A DNA stretch of 64,000 bases. Origin: Atrina japonica. Taxonomy: Eukaryota; Mollusca; Bivalvia; Pterioida; Pinnidae. Numbering within the stretch: the stretch's first letter is position 1; the number at the start of each line of letters is the position of its first letter. Made by a program: the position numbers and the translations under genes. Below the pieces are notes generated by a model. That model was not told the origin of the DNA and searched no databases. It was given only the letters and a program-made list of their open reading frames with translations. Location: assembly GCA_030159075.1 (NCBI GenBank), contig BROG01000153.1, positions 338,501 to 402,500 of the forward strand. Reading direction: 5' to 3'. Positions 40,688 to 52,770 of the stretch are shown piece by piece.

Positions 40688-41418
40688 ATATATATATGAG
40701 ATGATCAGTGTTATCCATACTAAATATATATCTTCAGTATAACATAAATAACTGAATGTATGTACACCCCGGGAATTAAATCGCTAGCGATATTATACTC
40801 TACATTTGGTTATTCAACAGTTTACCTCGTGTTCTTTTAGATTTTAGATTTTTAAATTTTCAAAATGAATCTTAACTAGAGTAGTATTTGTGCTATATAA
40901 CGCTTTCATTCAGCAAGTCATTTATGCATGATGTTAAATGGAAAATCAGTGCTTCGAGTCCCACTGGAACTCAAGCTGATTTTTTGTGAGACAGTTTTCC
41001 AGTTAAGGCCGGTGGTTTCTTCCCGAGCACATTGTATCCGGGTTCTCACCTTCACCATTAAAAACTGGCCGCCACCAAATAACTGAAAAATTGTTGAGTG
41101 CGTTGTAAAACACAATTTAAAAATTACAAATACCCTGCCTATTTGCTTTATACTAAATGAAATTAAGTGTGTAAAATATATCTACATGAAAATTTACTAC
41201 AACCATTGTCTTCAGTACATAATAATTACATTGTATATCTTACCGGACTTTGGATACGAGATGACATATACATCGTTATCCCCGTACGTGATCTCATTAT
41301 ACCCTTCAAGATGCTTTTTTACATCATCGGGAACGAAAGGAGCAAATGGTACTCCGTCATACATCTTCGCTGTAATACCTGCACCGTATTCATCACGTAA
41401 TTCTACCGGTACTGACAT
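38152..41418 (-). CDS. Cytosolic sulfotransferase C (five exons, 296 aa)
   Basis: Exons on the minus strand: 41418-41244, 40568-40251, 39346-39243, 38999-38819 and 38264-38152 (TAG at the low end), 891 nt, phases 1, 1, 0, 1. Role as for A and B. Motifs are YPKSGTNW in the phosphosulfate loop (Asn where A and B have His), VINSHL with the presumed catalytic His near 105, YRNPKDVAVSYFNF, MISYEDMKK, and YRKGDVGDWKNWFT near the end. A poly(A) signal (AATAAA on the minus strand) is present about 40 bp past the stop. Introns 1 and 2 hold family-2 SINE copies and an (ATCT)n run. The start ATG aligns with the other genes. The gene is intact. Confidence 0.92.
39505..39735 (-). mobile_element. tRNA-derived SINE, family 2, full-length copy
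   Basis: On the minus strand the head is ggccgacaggttagagcatc with B-box-like cagttcgaaccccactgg. Then come gaaagtttgtcagtttacta, caccattaaaaactagccac and a gttgagagtggcgtaaaac end. It lies in intron 2 of SULT C. Related copies are listed at 40945, 43432, 43825, 50188 and 52008. Confidence 0.7.
40621..40697. repeat. (TATC)n microsatellite
   Basis: A tatc/atct run ending in a short TA run, in intron 1 of SULT C. Confidence 0.95.
40945..41120 (+). mobile_element. SINE family 2, partial copy
   Basis: Has cgagtcccactggaactcaa, cagttttccagtta, caccattaaaaactggccgc and gaaaaattgttgagtgcgtt. The tRNA-like head is mostly lost. It lies in intron 1 of SULT C. Confidence 0.65.
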
Positions 41419-41644
41419 CGTTTCTCTTCTTAACTTTCTTTGCTTAAACCTTGTCAGAAAAAAAAAACATTAATTCTAAAACCTTTTGAGACTCAACTTG
41501 TTAAGGTATTTGTTTTAGTTAATTTATCAAATTAATTAGTATCAATAAAAATCTGGGGTCTTTTACCACGGAATTTAGTAATTTGATATATACTAAAGCT
41601 CAACATTCATCTTCACTTAATTTTGAATGGTAATGGTTGTGATT

Positions 41645-41830
41645 ACTTTTTATTTGCTAATTTTCGCTCCCGTTTAATATTCGTCATTTTCACTCTTAGA
41701 TGTGAGGGCGAATTTGAAATGGAAGCGAAATAATTGAAGCATTGACATAATTGCAGGCCGCCCATCATACTATGGTTATTCAGTGCGAATTTAAGACGGA
41801 GTGAATATGTTTCCTGTTGAAAAGGTAGAA
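41645..41830. repeat. Dispersed 'gggcgaatttaaaatg' repeat, copy
   Basis: Shares tgtgagggcgaatttgaaat, agcgaaat, a middle with catactatggt-like sequence and gcgaatttaagacgg with 49045-49205 and 54095-54245. It is probably an old non-autonomous transposon. Confidence 0.5.
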
Positions 41831-42246
41831 AATAACCACAGGCTAAAATTTCCGGGTATATAGTACACGGAAAACTATTTTATCTAAAGCATTCAGTCAA
41901 ATTTATGATTTCCCCATTAAAACTGAAAATTACCTTGAATTGTCAATCAGTATGCTATTTTTCCTTAATATTATCGGAAGTTTCGTTAAATTAACAATAC
42001 CTTTATATACTAATTTACAATTGTAATCTGAAGTATGAAATTTGTGCAGTTGAAGCAAATATGTTTTACGTTTTCATCTCATAATCATGGTTGATTAGCT
42101 GAGTTTAAATATCTACTGGATATGGCGCGTGGAGTAATGAATTTAGAACCGTTTCTTTACATTACTACAAGTATGCCTTTTACCACTGTATCTAAGGCGT
42201 TCGACTACATTGGTATTTTATTGCCACACCAGGTAATACTATCTTT

Positions 42247-42293
42247 ACAAATAAATAAATAGATAAATAAATAAATAAATATACAAATAAATA

Positions 42294-42353
<60 letters not shown>

Positions 42354-42412
42354 AAGAAGAAGAAGAAGAAGAAGAAGAAGAAGAAGAAGATGATGATGAT
42401 GATGATTATGAT
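42247..42412. repeat. Compound microsatellite (AAAT)n(ATA)n(AAG)n(ATG)n
   Basis: Runs of aaat, then ataata, then about 22 gaa triplets, then gat triplets. It yields poly-Leu and poly-Ile shadow frames. Confidence 0.92.
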
Positions 42413-43431
42413 TAGATATTAGCAAATCTAAATACATGTAGGTACATATATTTAGCTTAATAAAAAAATGAAAATTTATAAAGAATGACTTAAGGCATCG
42501 TTCCAGGGTTTTCCGATCCACTCCGTTACTCACACGTAATGTTTTGAAACCTTGACCTGGGAAGATGGATTTAAGAGTAACTTTTCCTGAAAAAAAAATT
42601 ATATATTTGAGATCATCATGCGCTTACGTTTCTGGTGAAATCTAGAAACAAATGTTTATCAGGCCGTTTGCCGTTCGTTCCTTATATAGGTTCAAAGATA
42701 TAAAGTGAAAAATGGCCATGCAATTTCTGTGTACGTGGAACATCGTCATGCTATTGACGAACCACTTCAGCTCTCGTTATAGTTTCTCAACCCCCAAATA
42801 CCTAAAAATACTATTTTTCAGTATAAATGTTTACACTAAACGTTGCTCATATGCTATTTATTCTCTTGTCTTAAAAGGTATGACGCTGCTCAAATTACAT
42901 CCGGCTGACGAAATTGTGTCAACATTCACAAGTATTTCTGCATGCCTGTCGGTACACTCATTAACAAAAGGTGAATATATAGAACGAAACGCGGTAATCA
43001 ACGATCTGTGACCATTTAATTGATGAAATCGTGTCATGAGTTAAGTCATTCCTGTAATTGTGTAGTGTTATTTTATAGGTGTTCTATTCTTTCACAGATT
43101 ATCAGGGGAAGGTTTAATTTGCGTGTTTTTTGGCAATATCACGTAAATTGTAGAATGGAATACATCGATGTTAAAAAAACAAAAGAAAAACGAATGATAC
43201 ATTTTACAAAGGTACATTTAGTTTATGTAAAGACGATATATGTTTTAATCATGCCTTAATTGGGATTCAATTTCAAAACAATGTGTAATGAATGGTATTT
43301 CAGCAAATATATTTCAATTTAAAAATGAAGAAAAAAATGTTATGAAAGAGAATCTTTCAGTTCTTTTTTTATCTCAAAAAAATGGATTGTCCTATCGGAT
43401 ACCGTCTGTCTATCTGTCGAAATGGTCACCT

Positions 43432-43650
43432 CCGTGGTCACGTAGTTAGCGTATTATGATTTAAACCATGAGGCATTTCATCTCTCACCTCAACTGTTTA
43501 ATCCCCACTGGAAGCAAAGCTAGTTAGTTAGCGAAGTTGCCAATTGTATTGGGAAAATTGATTTTCTCTTTCACCATACTTTGTAGAAATATTCTCCCAC
43601 CCACCTTTAAGAACTGACCACCACCATATAATTGTGTAAAAAACGATTTA
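43432..43650 (+). mobile_element. SINE family 2, degenerate copy
   Basis: Recognised by tcatctctcacctcaactg, aatccccactggaagc, ctttcaccatac, gaactgaccaccaccatata and gtgtaaaaaacgat. Confidence 0.55.
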
Positions 43651-43824
43651 AATAAAAAAGTTTATATAAACATATGTTGTACTACTTACAAGAATTGTAC
43701 CTCTATTTGTCATTTCAAAATACATGTATTTGAAGGGACAGTGCTGTAGGAGTTATCTCTCTTCATTCCAACAAGTTCTTTGGATTAGAAATGTAGTTTT
43801 TCTTACGCTTTTTAAACTTGAATC

Positions 43825-43975
43825 TAATGCTGGAATTGAAGCTGATTTTGTGTGAAAGTTTGCCAGTTTACTTCAACCAGTGATCTCTTTCCGGGTAATC
43901 AGGTTCTCTCATCTACCATAAAAATTGGTCTCAACCGTATGACTGGAAAATGTGGCATAAAATGTCATTTATGGC
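43825..43975 (+). mobile_element. SINE family 2, body fragment
   Basis: Recognised by gaattgaagctgattttgtg, gaaagtttgccagtttactt, accataaaaattggtc and gaaaatgtggcataaaatg. Confidence 0.55.
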
Positions 43976-44145
43976 AAGAAAAACATACAATGCGAATCAG
44001 TTTAACAAGAGTACTAAATCACATATGCCTTTATCATTAATCTCTGTAACTTGATAACCGGAGTTATTACATTTCGTTAAAATATTAGAAGTAGGACCCC
44101 GAAAGTTGACATAGTACGTGATGAAATATAAAGTATTCCGAGCGA

Positions 44146-44232
44146 ACGGATTAATTATTGAGAGACAAAAATTATTACATGCAAACGGACTACTTATTGA
44201 GGAAATTATGTCTTTCTCTCAATAATTATTCC
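44146..44232. repeat. Imperfect hairpin
   Basis: The arms are ggattaattattgagag and ctctcaataattattcc, separated by about 50 bp. Nothing else is known about it. Confidence 0.6.
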
Positions 44233-44296
44233 ATTCGCACAAAATAATTTTTTCCATATCACCTCCTGGGCTCCGTATAGAAAAAAAGTATATAAA

Positions 44297-44480
44297 CTTT
44301 AAAATGAATACGAATGATTCAATGTTTATTTGTCGCTGTCAAATATTATAATATATAAAATACTGCCCCAGCATTGGGTCTATTTTTAATCAGGTCAAAC
44401 ACGTTTACATAGTCAGTCTGTACTCGTCATAACCAAACGTAACAGCAGACATGACCAAGGACAACTATGTCAGCCTAAAA

Positions 44481-44539
<59 letters not shown>

Positions 44540-44671
44540 TAAAAATGAGTGGAAAATGGGAAATATCTACTTCACCTTCAAGGTGATCATTTTAATATTT
44601 TCAATCTCATCTATTATTATTTTAATTAAATAGCAGAGCTTCCGGCTACGTTATCTCATATCCAAAATCCG
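44297..44671 (+). pseudogene. Sulfotransferase pseudogene: 5' flank and exon-1 remnant
   Basis: 44297-44485 matches the block at 18765-19045, and 44537-44660 matches 26170-26280. At 44637-44671 an exon-1 remnant keeps the acceptor (tagcag), agcttccggc and the last part, gttatctcatatccaaaatc, before a GT donor. The roughly 170 bp between them, including the ATG and most of exon 1, are deleted. It lacks the 6.9 kb retrotransposon, so it serves as a paralogous empty site. No exon 2-5 follows. Confidence 0.8.
44486..44536. repeat. (TG)n microsatellite at the paralogous empty site
   Basis: Occupies the position corresponding to the TA/TG microsatellite that flanks the retrotransposon near SULT B. 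Confidence 0.95.
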
Positions 44672-44673
44672 GT

Positions 44674-44675
44674 AA

Positions 44676-44749
<74 letters not shown>
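44674..44749. repeat. (TA)n microsatellite
   Basis: A TA run starting directly after the donor of the exon-1 remnant. Confidence 0.95.
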
Positions 44750-44752
<3 letters not shown>

Positions 44753-45503
44753 CGACACCGCCATGAGTCTAAAGTGGAATAACAAAAATAAGAGAATTAA
44801 TAAAAACGACGACAACAACAACAAAAAGTAGGGCCCTACAGAAAAATCCTCGTGTAGGTAAATCAATATTTCAGTTATAGATATTGCAATCAAGATAATA
44901 TTGCGACATATTAACTTTAACCGAATGCCCATTTCCGGTATCCACTGCTTATCACTAATACGTAATATTTGTGTATATTTAATGATCATATAACAGACCA
45001 TTTTTGAGATATAAGCATTGTATGCAGGAAATAAATGGAATGATATTACAAATTAAATGTTTTAAGTTTACAATAGGAAAGCTGTAATAATTACATTTGG
45101 TGTGCATAATTTGTTGTCTTGTTACCTTCCGTTCCTATACTAAGCAAATTACAGATTCTAAAACCTGTTTGAATTTTTAGTACTCTCAGCTGATTTTCAC
45201 CAATTAAAGATAAATGTTAAAGAGGAATTTTATATCACGAAAAACTCATTGTGATTTATAAGCAAAATAAAAACTGTTTTCCTTTTGAATGATTTCAAAA
45301 AGGTACTGTTTATATTAACGAAATTGTAACAGATAATAATACCTTCTGTTCCGGTGGATCTTTTGATGGAACTGAAGAAAAGTTTGAAATTCACACATTT
45401 TTATAATACTATGACTTAATTTCAGCTGTGAGGTCAGGGTTAAAAAAATCTGATCAAAATATAATGTTATCGTCTCTATATTTGGACATATTATTTTATA
45501 TAG

Positions 45504-45727
45504 CATAGGCGTCGGAAGCAAATTGAAAGTGGGGGGGGGGGGCTAAACCAACTTAAAACACACACACGCCAGAAGTGGGGGGGCTAAACCAACTTAAAAC
45601 ACATACACGCCAGAAACGTCTTGGGGGCTAAGCCCCAATTTTCAACACCTATGCCTATCTTTGCAAAAAAAGTGTGGGGGGGGGGGCGGCTAAGCCCCCC
45701 CTAGCCCCCCCGGCTCCGACGCCTATG
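45504..45727. mobile_element. G-rich MITE with TIRs and 5-bp target duplication
   Basis: Ends cataggcgtcggaagc and ggctccgacgcctatg are inverted repeats of about 16 bp with small differences, flanked by tatag on both sides (45499-45503 and 45728-45732). Inside is a tandem pair of a G-run followed by ctaaaccaacttaaaacac, and a later G12/C-run. The G-runs could form G-quadruplexes. No ORF. Confidence 0.8.
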
Positions 45728-45968
45728 TATAGATTGCAAACTTGTGAACCTCACAATAGGACCAACATAGTGATTTCAGATTTGCCATTGACATATCAAT
45801 TACAGAGGCAAAAAATGTAACTAAATGTTATATTATCGGTCACACAAATGTAAAGGTATTCATATTACTTTTCTGCATATTTGGTTTAGCTGGCTACTTT
45901 TATTTAAATCTATTTCTGTTTTGTTGTCATAATACAGACTATTGTAAAACGTAGACATTAACGCGTTT

Positions 45969-46240
45969 GTTGTTGTATTGTTGTTTAACGTCCCATTCAA
46001 GAATTTTACACTTATATGGAGACGTCCCCAATGCCGGTGAAGGGTTTTAAAGTTTAACCTATGCTAGGCATTTACGACCATTGAGCAGTGAGGGTGTCGA
46101 CACTTACTGTGATACAAGACCTCGGTTTTTATTCTCTCTCATCCGAAGGACAGGAATCTGACTTGCCGCCGGCTTGACTCGAACTCACGACAGCGCGATC
46201 AAAAGTCGAGCGCGCTACCGACTGAGCCACGCCGGCTTGG
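45969..46240 (-). mobile_element. tRNA-derived SINE, family 1, older minus copy
   Basis: Same head, core and tail as 33568-33860 but more diverged. The flanks attaacgcgt and aattacgcgt look like a target duplication with a small change. Confidence 0.8.
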
Positions 46241-48352
46241 AAAATTACGCGTGATGTAAATGTAACTGATTGGTAATGTAACTAAATACGCGATAAAGAG
46301 TTTTTCTTGTAAATTATCCCCGCGTACTACTTCCACAGTTGTACTACGTATTATCGTTATGATATACAGGACTGCTCACATTAAGGTGTAACTTCACGTA
46401 ATAAACCCACGCGTATTGTTTGCATGAGAAAATCGCGCAATTAACAAAACGCGGAATATTCATATTTACAGTACCTGGATCAAACATTGCATCATATCCC
46501 TTTTATACCAAAATTAGTTACATATCCTGTATTTGAGTTGTTGATTATAAGAAAAGACAATTTTTTCGGAAGAAGGGATATAATAAAATACTATCTGTAG
46601 TATTGATTTAATTGTAGGATATTGGTTAACAAACCACTATCGTCTTTCAAAAGTCCAAATTATGGCATTCAAACTCTCAAACGTCCAAATAATGAGATAT
46701 GAAGTGGAAATTACGAAATGCATATCGAAATAAAGACAATTAAAAGTCCTGTTTACGAGTATCATAAAATCCAGTCATAAATAATTCAGTCAAGTTCAAA
46801 AATTCTATTTCAGCAGAATTCTCTCAAAGAAGTATTTCTTTCACTTATTCAAGTTCAACACATTAAATGAATGAATCAAGGGGACGAAATCTGAGAAATA
46901 TACAATAATGACTGAAATTGACAGTTTCAAAAGACGCCAAAACCTTCGGTTCACGGGAACTAAAAATATCGGTATATACTTTCACAAGACACATCCAATT
47001 AATACTTGATTGGCAGCATTCATTAAATTAAAATTATTATATTGCCCTGTCTTTGAATGTTAGGTTGTTGGTAAACAGATGAGCAACTATTGTTATGAAT
47101 GCAGACACTTATGTTGCATTCGTTATCAGGTCGGTCGTAACAGAATTCCTATTGGATACTACACAAACGGATAGTATTTTATTGACTTATTGCGAACGAC
47201 AAGAAACTTGTTTGTGATAACAATACAATATGAACCATGTACTGTCAGCTCCCTCTTCCAATGGGCCTGGTTCGTACAGTATAAGACGATGTCCATTTGT
47301 CAGGGACAGACAAACATTGACCAGATAATATTATTATCAAACAAGTATGACATAAGAAACTTATCGTTTTTACGTTCACCACCAGGTTTTATTTCATCCG
47401 CATCCCCTGCTGTGATAAGTTTATTGGCTTTAACCAATCATTCATAGTTAATGCACAACACAATAACATTATCAAACATAATCGTTCATAGACATCAAAT
47501 GACATCATATTTTCTATCCGGGAGCTAACAGCATACATTTCAATCATAAAGTAAATTTCCTCTTTAAATTTAAATTTTTAATTATCAAGATATGTTATAT
47601 ACAATACCCACATGGTGTTCTATTTCATTCAGATATATATGATTGATAGGCACACTGGTATCATTTAAGCCCTCATTACTGGGCATACCTACTTTACCAG
47701 GGTCCACTTTCGTAAAATCTAACCCTTCCAGCCATAAGTATTTAGATGTTATGCTCTTTCCTATTGTTTAGACTAGTCTATTATGGCCTGTAGGGTTTAA
47801 AGGGTTAGTGTTACTAAACTTTGATGTGAACCTGACTTAATACTAAGTAATATTTTACGTATTCTAAAAGTGGGTCCAGTTTGTTTTGGGAATGTACACA
47901 TCTATCCTGTAGCATCAATGGAATATCAATATAACGTCTGCTTATACAACAGGATGACCGTAATGTGATCCCATGAAGAATACAAACTACTATCATACTT
48001 ATGATTCATGGAAACGAGTAATCTGATTGGTTTATGAGTTCAAGTATTCATCTGGGGAAAACCCCACATCTCCCTGGCATACATATTGTATCCCGCCCCA
48101 CGGGTATCTGGTTGTATTTAGTTGAAGCAATACTGTTATTGATACAGCGTTTGTTGTACATATCAAATAACATTTTCTGAAAGAGAAATAAACTATAAGA
48201 AATGAAATGGCAATAAAATTACATGAAAAATGATAAAATACATAAATAGTTATTTTTACTGTTTTATTAAGATATATGGTAATATGTATTAGCATGCAGC
48301 AGATATTTTAAAAACATTTAACTATAAACTTGCTTGTGTACCTAATGTACAT

Positions 48353-48417
48353 GTTTGTGTGTGTGTGTGTGTGTGTGTCTGTGTGTGTGTGTGTGTGTCT
48401 GTGTGTGCGTGTGTGTT
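48353..48417. repeat. (TG)n microsatellite
   Basis: A TG run with a few tc and gc interruptions. Confidence 0.93.
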
Positions 48418-49044
48418 TTAGACTAGATATAATTTTCGCGGGAAAATTTTAATCATATAAAGATATTTCCATATACAAAGAAAATATGCTAAGCAGATTG
48501 ATCACTTACAGTCCTACAAGAATTGCTGTCATCTGTTGATATAAAACTTAAAAATAATTAGGGACTTGACAAGCTGTAATTTAATTTATCGACATGTGGT
48601 CAATTTGTTGTCTCTCTATACGATCAAATTTAGGGGTAATATGTCATCGAATACTGGAAATCTAATCTGTAATTGCAAGAAACATACCAGTTGTTGTTTT
48701 CTGGTTTATAATCATTGATTTGTCAAGATGAAGCTTCAAAATCACACGATGACGCACGCCGCATGAGGTCGATTTCTGACCCAGGACTATAAAATAAACT
48801 TCGTGAAAACTGTTAGTGTCCGATCATTAGCCATGTACCTGGCTTAAAATGACAGTTACAGGACTATCGAAATAGAAGTTGTGGCGTATAGCATAGTCAT
48901 AATACTGACACAAATCCATAGCTCAGGTCAAAATTTAGACACTTCTCCTATAGCTGGTATTGTCTACAAAAAATTGAAACAATCTTTGTGGGACGTAAGA
49001 AAGTAAGCAAACACTCATGGTCGTTTCCATATACTGTATACCTG

Positions 49045-49205
49045 GTCATTTATGCTGGTGTTCAATTTTCGTCCTTTGATGAGAGGGCGAATTTAAAATG
49101 ATAGCGAAATATTTATGGTAAATAACGTAAGCACGGGCAAGCATGCCATGCATGAGACTATGGTGATTTAGGGCGAAATTTAAACCAGGGCGAATATATT
49201 TTCTA
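49045..49205. repeat. Dispersed 'gggcgaatttaaaatg' repeat, copy
   Basis: Contains attttcgtcctttgatgaga, gggcgaatttaaaatgatag, cgaaatatt, catgagactatggtgattta and gggcgaaatttaaac. Copies lie at 41645 and 54095. Confidence 0.55.
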
Positions 49206-50187
49206 TATATATATAAAATGTCCAGGTCTACAGTATATCGTTGATTTTTAACACAGAAAATAACAGACCGACAACATCTCGGGAGATTTTTGTTGACTGA
49301 AGTGACAGCCTTGAACATGGATTGAATTACCGGACGCATTTTATCTTCCAGGAATTCATGGTTATATATCTATACAAACAAATGTAGCATTTAACTCCCA
49401 TATATCAGCTCTTTTATTTTTGCCCCCAGTGCAATGTACAAATCAAATCATTATACATACATTAAAACGCAGCACTATCTGTACGCCAATGATACAATAA
49501 AACAAATTCAAAATATTACGATATACAAAAATATAGCATTTTTATAATAGTAGTTGCAAAATATAAAGTTGATATGTCATGTACACATTTCGTTTTTGCC
49601 GTCATAAACCATGTGCTCCTTTTGTAGTCAATAGTCGGATATAATAAAATTCCCTTCTGGGCCATTTATGTCATTATCGTATCCAGTTACAATTCTCGGC
49701 GGTACAATGTACAACGGTATTCATAGTTTCTGCCAGTTACGGAGACTGTTGCATGTCATTTTATTGTTTTATCGACCAAGATGTCTCTATCTTTTGCAGT
49801 TGGAAAATTGTCGATCTAAATTGAATCTTGAAGTTGTGATCCAACCATAAAATAACGCAACTCAAATCTAGAGATTTGAGTTTACACTGATTGCATCCAT
49901 TTGAAGGGACTTTTAATATACATTTTTTCCCACATTTTCTTCAATTCTTGTATGAGAATACAGAACATCATTACGTCTGTATAAAACTGAGTGCAATAAA
50001 TGTTTCAGCTTGCAATGGACCCCTTGTAAATCATATGGCTAATAAGTGAATTTGTATTACATGTATATTGTTTTAAACGTCTTCTATAGTTAAAAAAAAT
50101 ATTTAAAACGTTACATAAGACATTTAGAAATTATGATATTTTTAACATCATTTCTCCCTGCGTTATAGTTTTGAATCTTAAATAGTG

Positions 50188-50310
50188 TCTTACGCCACAC
50201 TTAACAACTTTTCCGTTATATGGTGGCGGCCAATTTTAATGGTAGGGAGACAGAACCCGGATGGAATGTGCCAGGGGAGTGACCACCGGCCTTCTGCAAT
50301 ATAAACTGGG
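50188..50310 (-). mobile_element. SINE family 2, body fragment
   Basis: On the plus strand: cttacgccacacttaacaac, ttccgttatatggtggcggc, caattttaatggtagggag and accaccggccttctgca, which are the reverse complement of the family body. Confidence 0.6.
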
Positions 50311-50429
50311 CTCTCTGTGCTATAACAATCAACTGAAAATTTGTTGAAACAAAATAAAGCAGTGACAATTATTCTAAAATGTGCTTAAATTCTCTTCTAA
50401 AACACTTGGTATTATTTTGACAAATAGAA

Positions 50430-50760
50430 AATCGATCACGTTGACTCGAAGGCCATGTCGGAATCATTTATACGCAGGTCACGGGACTGCAGCAGAAAAT
50501 CAAGCAAGGTCACGTCCGGTTTAATAATATTTCTATTGACAACATTCAGTGAGTGTTTTCGTTGATCTGCGAGGAATAAAGTTTAAATAGGTGTTCTTCC
50601 TTGTAACGATAACAGTTGTTGTCACTTTTCTGCTGGCTGCTTTACACGTTTTGCACATAAAACCTGCGTGTTATCCATATTCCAGGTCATATATTATACG
50701 ATAGACTGCTTATCCGGAAGTGATGCTGCTCTACATTTTTCTTTGAAACTGCATACTGTT
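50430..50760 (+). pseudogene. Remnant of sulfotransferase intron 4 (fourth copy)
   Basis: Aligns with 31975-32240, the SULT-B intron just before exon 5. Shared phrases include ggtcacg, agaaaatc.agcaag, tccggttt, cagtgag, ctgcgaggaataaagttta versus cagctaggaataaaattta, and ttatccatattccaggtcat versus tatccatattccaggtcata, then tacatttttcttt. Exon 5 itself is missing after it. It is in the same orientation as the exon-1 remnant at 44.6 kb. Confidence 0.65.
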
Positions 50761-52007
50761 ATAACGAATCGAGACGGAATGGAACAACTCGAAAAATCTA
50801 TATATTCATATATATTCACCAACTTCCAGTGAACTACCAGACACCACTACAAATACAAGTAGCTTGCTTAAAACGCATTCTGTGAACGTCCTCGAACATG
50901 CAACGTATGTATCGTGCCAACTCGATCGTGGTCACATGACTTTTACATATGACCTAAAGAATAAACATGCTTTATTTGACCAGGCTAAAATCCAACCTTA
51001 TAATTATTTAGCATTGAATATGAATTCGCGCCAGATAAGGAACAGCGAACGTTAGTTATATTAAGAGGATAGATGGTGATTTTAGTATCTATACTGGTTC
51101 TATAATGGATAACAGAAAAAAAAACTTTGTTTTTTATTATTATTGTATTCCGTATCATCGAACGTAAAAAGCGACAACTAATGGCGCCAGAGTATGATTG
51201 ATAGACAAACATAAACAAAATCTTGGCAAACCTAGGTGTAATTACATACGGGCATCGTAATAAAAAGTTAGGCGACTTTATGTTCCAAACTCTTATGGTA
51301 TATGAAAATAGGTAGAAAAGAAAAGCGAAATCGAAAATGAAAATTTCATTTATTAGTTGAGTTCCGGATGATATTAGGTATGGTACTTTTATTATTCAAG
51401 ATTTAATTTGAGTGATATGTACTATTTATCGAATGATGTAATTTCATTTATATATTGATTATACTACTTAGAGATAAGACTTTATTCGTATTATATACTA
51501 CAAAAGCAATAAGAATATAAAACATTCCTCAATGCCATTGAAACCATAATCTATTCTAGATCAATAATGTTATCTCATTCTATTCAGAAATTAGAAGCAA
51601 CAATTTCATTGAAACAATATTTAGATAATATTTCAAACAGGAAACAAGGAAGCTAATATTAGCAGGATTGATAATCCCTTCGGAATGTCTTTTGTGTTAC
51701 GCTAACCTAACCTGATATAGATCTAATCATTTTGTTAATTATCTGGCAAATAAAACCAGTGTTCACGTCTTCAACAGTTATAATGGTTTATTAATGAAAT
51801 GAAGATCCAGACCTGCTTGTGATGGACGATGATTCGCCATAATATTCAAGTGAATTCATAACCCTTTATACTATTAAAAAAGTGTTATAAAATACAAACC
51901 TCACTACACACTGGATTGAGATAAGGAACCCACAAATAGAAAGGTAACAGTTTGCACACTATCCCATTTCAATAATTTGGAAGCCATAACAGATATTTGT
52001 GGGGTCT
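50761..52007. other. Non-coding stretch, no gene seen
   Basis: AT-rich sequence without recognisable exon or element. Confidence 0.5.
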
Positions 52008-52112
52008 CTGTGGACGAGTGGTTAGAGCATTGGGCTTTGAGCCACGAAGTCTCTCACTTCTAATCAACGCAGGTGCGAGCCCCGCTGGAAATTAAACTGA
52101 TATTTGTGTACA
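52008..52112 (+). mobile_element. SINE family 2, tRNA-like head
   Basis: tctctgtggacgagtggtta, gagcattgggctttgagcca and ctctcacttctaatcaacgc with B-box-like ggtgcgagccccgct. This is the best view of the family head. It is not an intact tRNA gene. Confidence 0.6.
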
Positions 52113-52770
52113 AACACGCACACATGGACGGAGACAGACTAAGTCTTCAACCAAACTTTGTTGTTCTCAATTACAGGGTGGATCCAGGAATTTTCAATGA
52201 GGGGTTGTAAAGTTTTTTCTTGGAGTGGGTGATAACCAGGTGCTGTACATATACATGTTAAAATGGTGCGTTCATTCAGTCTAAAGAATTTGATATCATC
52301 AATGATTACAATTTTATATATCTAGCTGATAATAACACAATGTAGGGGAAATCATATTCATTTTGATATAATGCAAATTTTGTTCATATTCATACATACT
52401 TAGAAAACGCAAATCAAAATTTATTTACTGATATGTAGTGCAAACACTTTAGAGATAAACTGAAATAAAACTAAGCGTAGTCAAAAGGCATGAATATATA
52501 GACAAATCCAGGGCGGATCTATGATTTGAAGTTACAGGGAAGGAAGAGTATACAGTTGTTTTTGACGAGCGTGGCGACGCCCGAAAATTTTGGTAATTTA
52601 TTTTTATTAATTTCCCAACTTCTTATTTAACAATACAACAAATCCTCGCCATTAATATCACCTATCTGACTCAAAGTGGTCTGATTAGTGAGGTGGTCTC
52701 TTAAGTAAGGCTCTGTACTGATTCAAAATTAATTAAGAGACTGGAAATTCATCGTCTTAATTTAACAGAT
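52113..52770. repeat. Fragments of dispersed repeats
   Basis: Phrases such as gggtggatccaggaattttc, agggcggatctatgatttga and gacgagcgtggcgacgcccg look like ends of common invertebrate repeats. There is no ORF and no clear boundary. Confidence 0.35.

Larger units (their letters stand above)
41419..43431. other. Intergenic upstream of SULT C, no gene seen
   Basis: The first few hundred bases presumably hold the SULT-C promoter, but no core element is distinctive. A dispersed 'ttcgc ... gggcgaa' repeat lies at about 41645-41830 and a compound microsatellite at 42247-42412. Open frames at 42712-43259 have no support. Confidence 0.5.
46241..50187. other. Non-coding stretch, no gene seen
   Basis: No exon, RNA gene or complete element is recognisable. 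A (TG)n run lies at 48353-48417 and a dispersed 'gggcgaa' repeat at 49045-49205. If the fourth SULT copy once spanned 44.3-50.8 kb, its exons 2-4 should have been here, but I see no trace. Confidence 0.55.

Noticed and set aside
42192..42533. Poly-Leu/Ile ORF on the minus strand
   Set aside because: A translation of a compound microsatellite; likewise 28607-28879 and 37618-37860.
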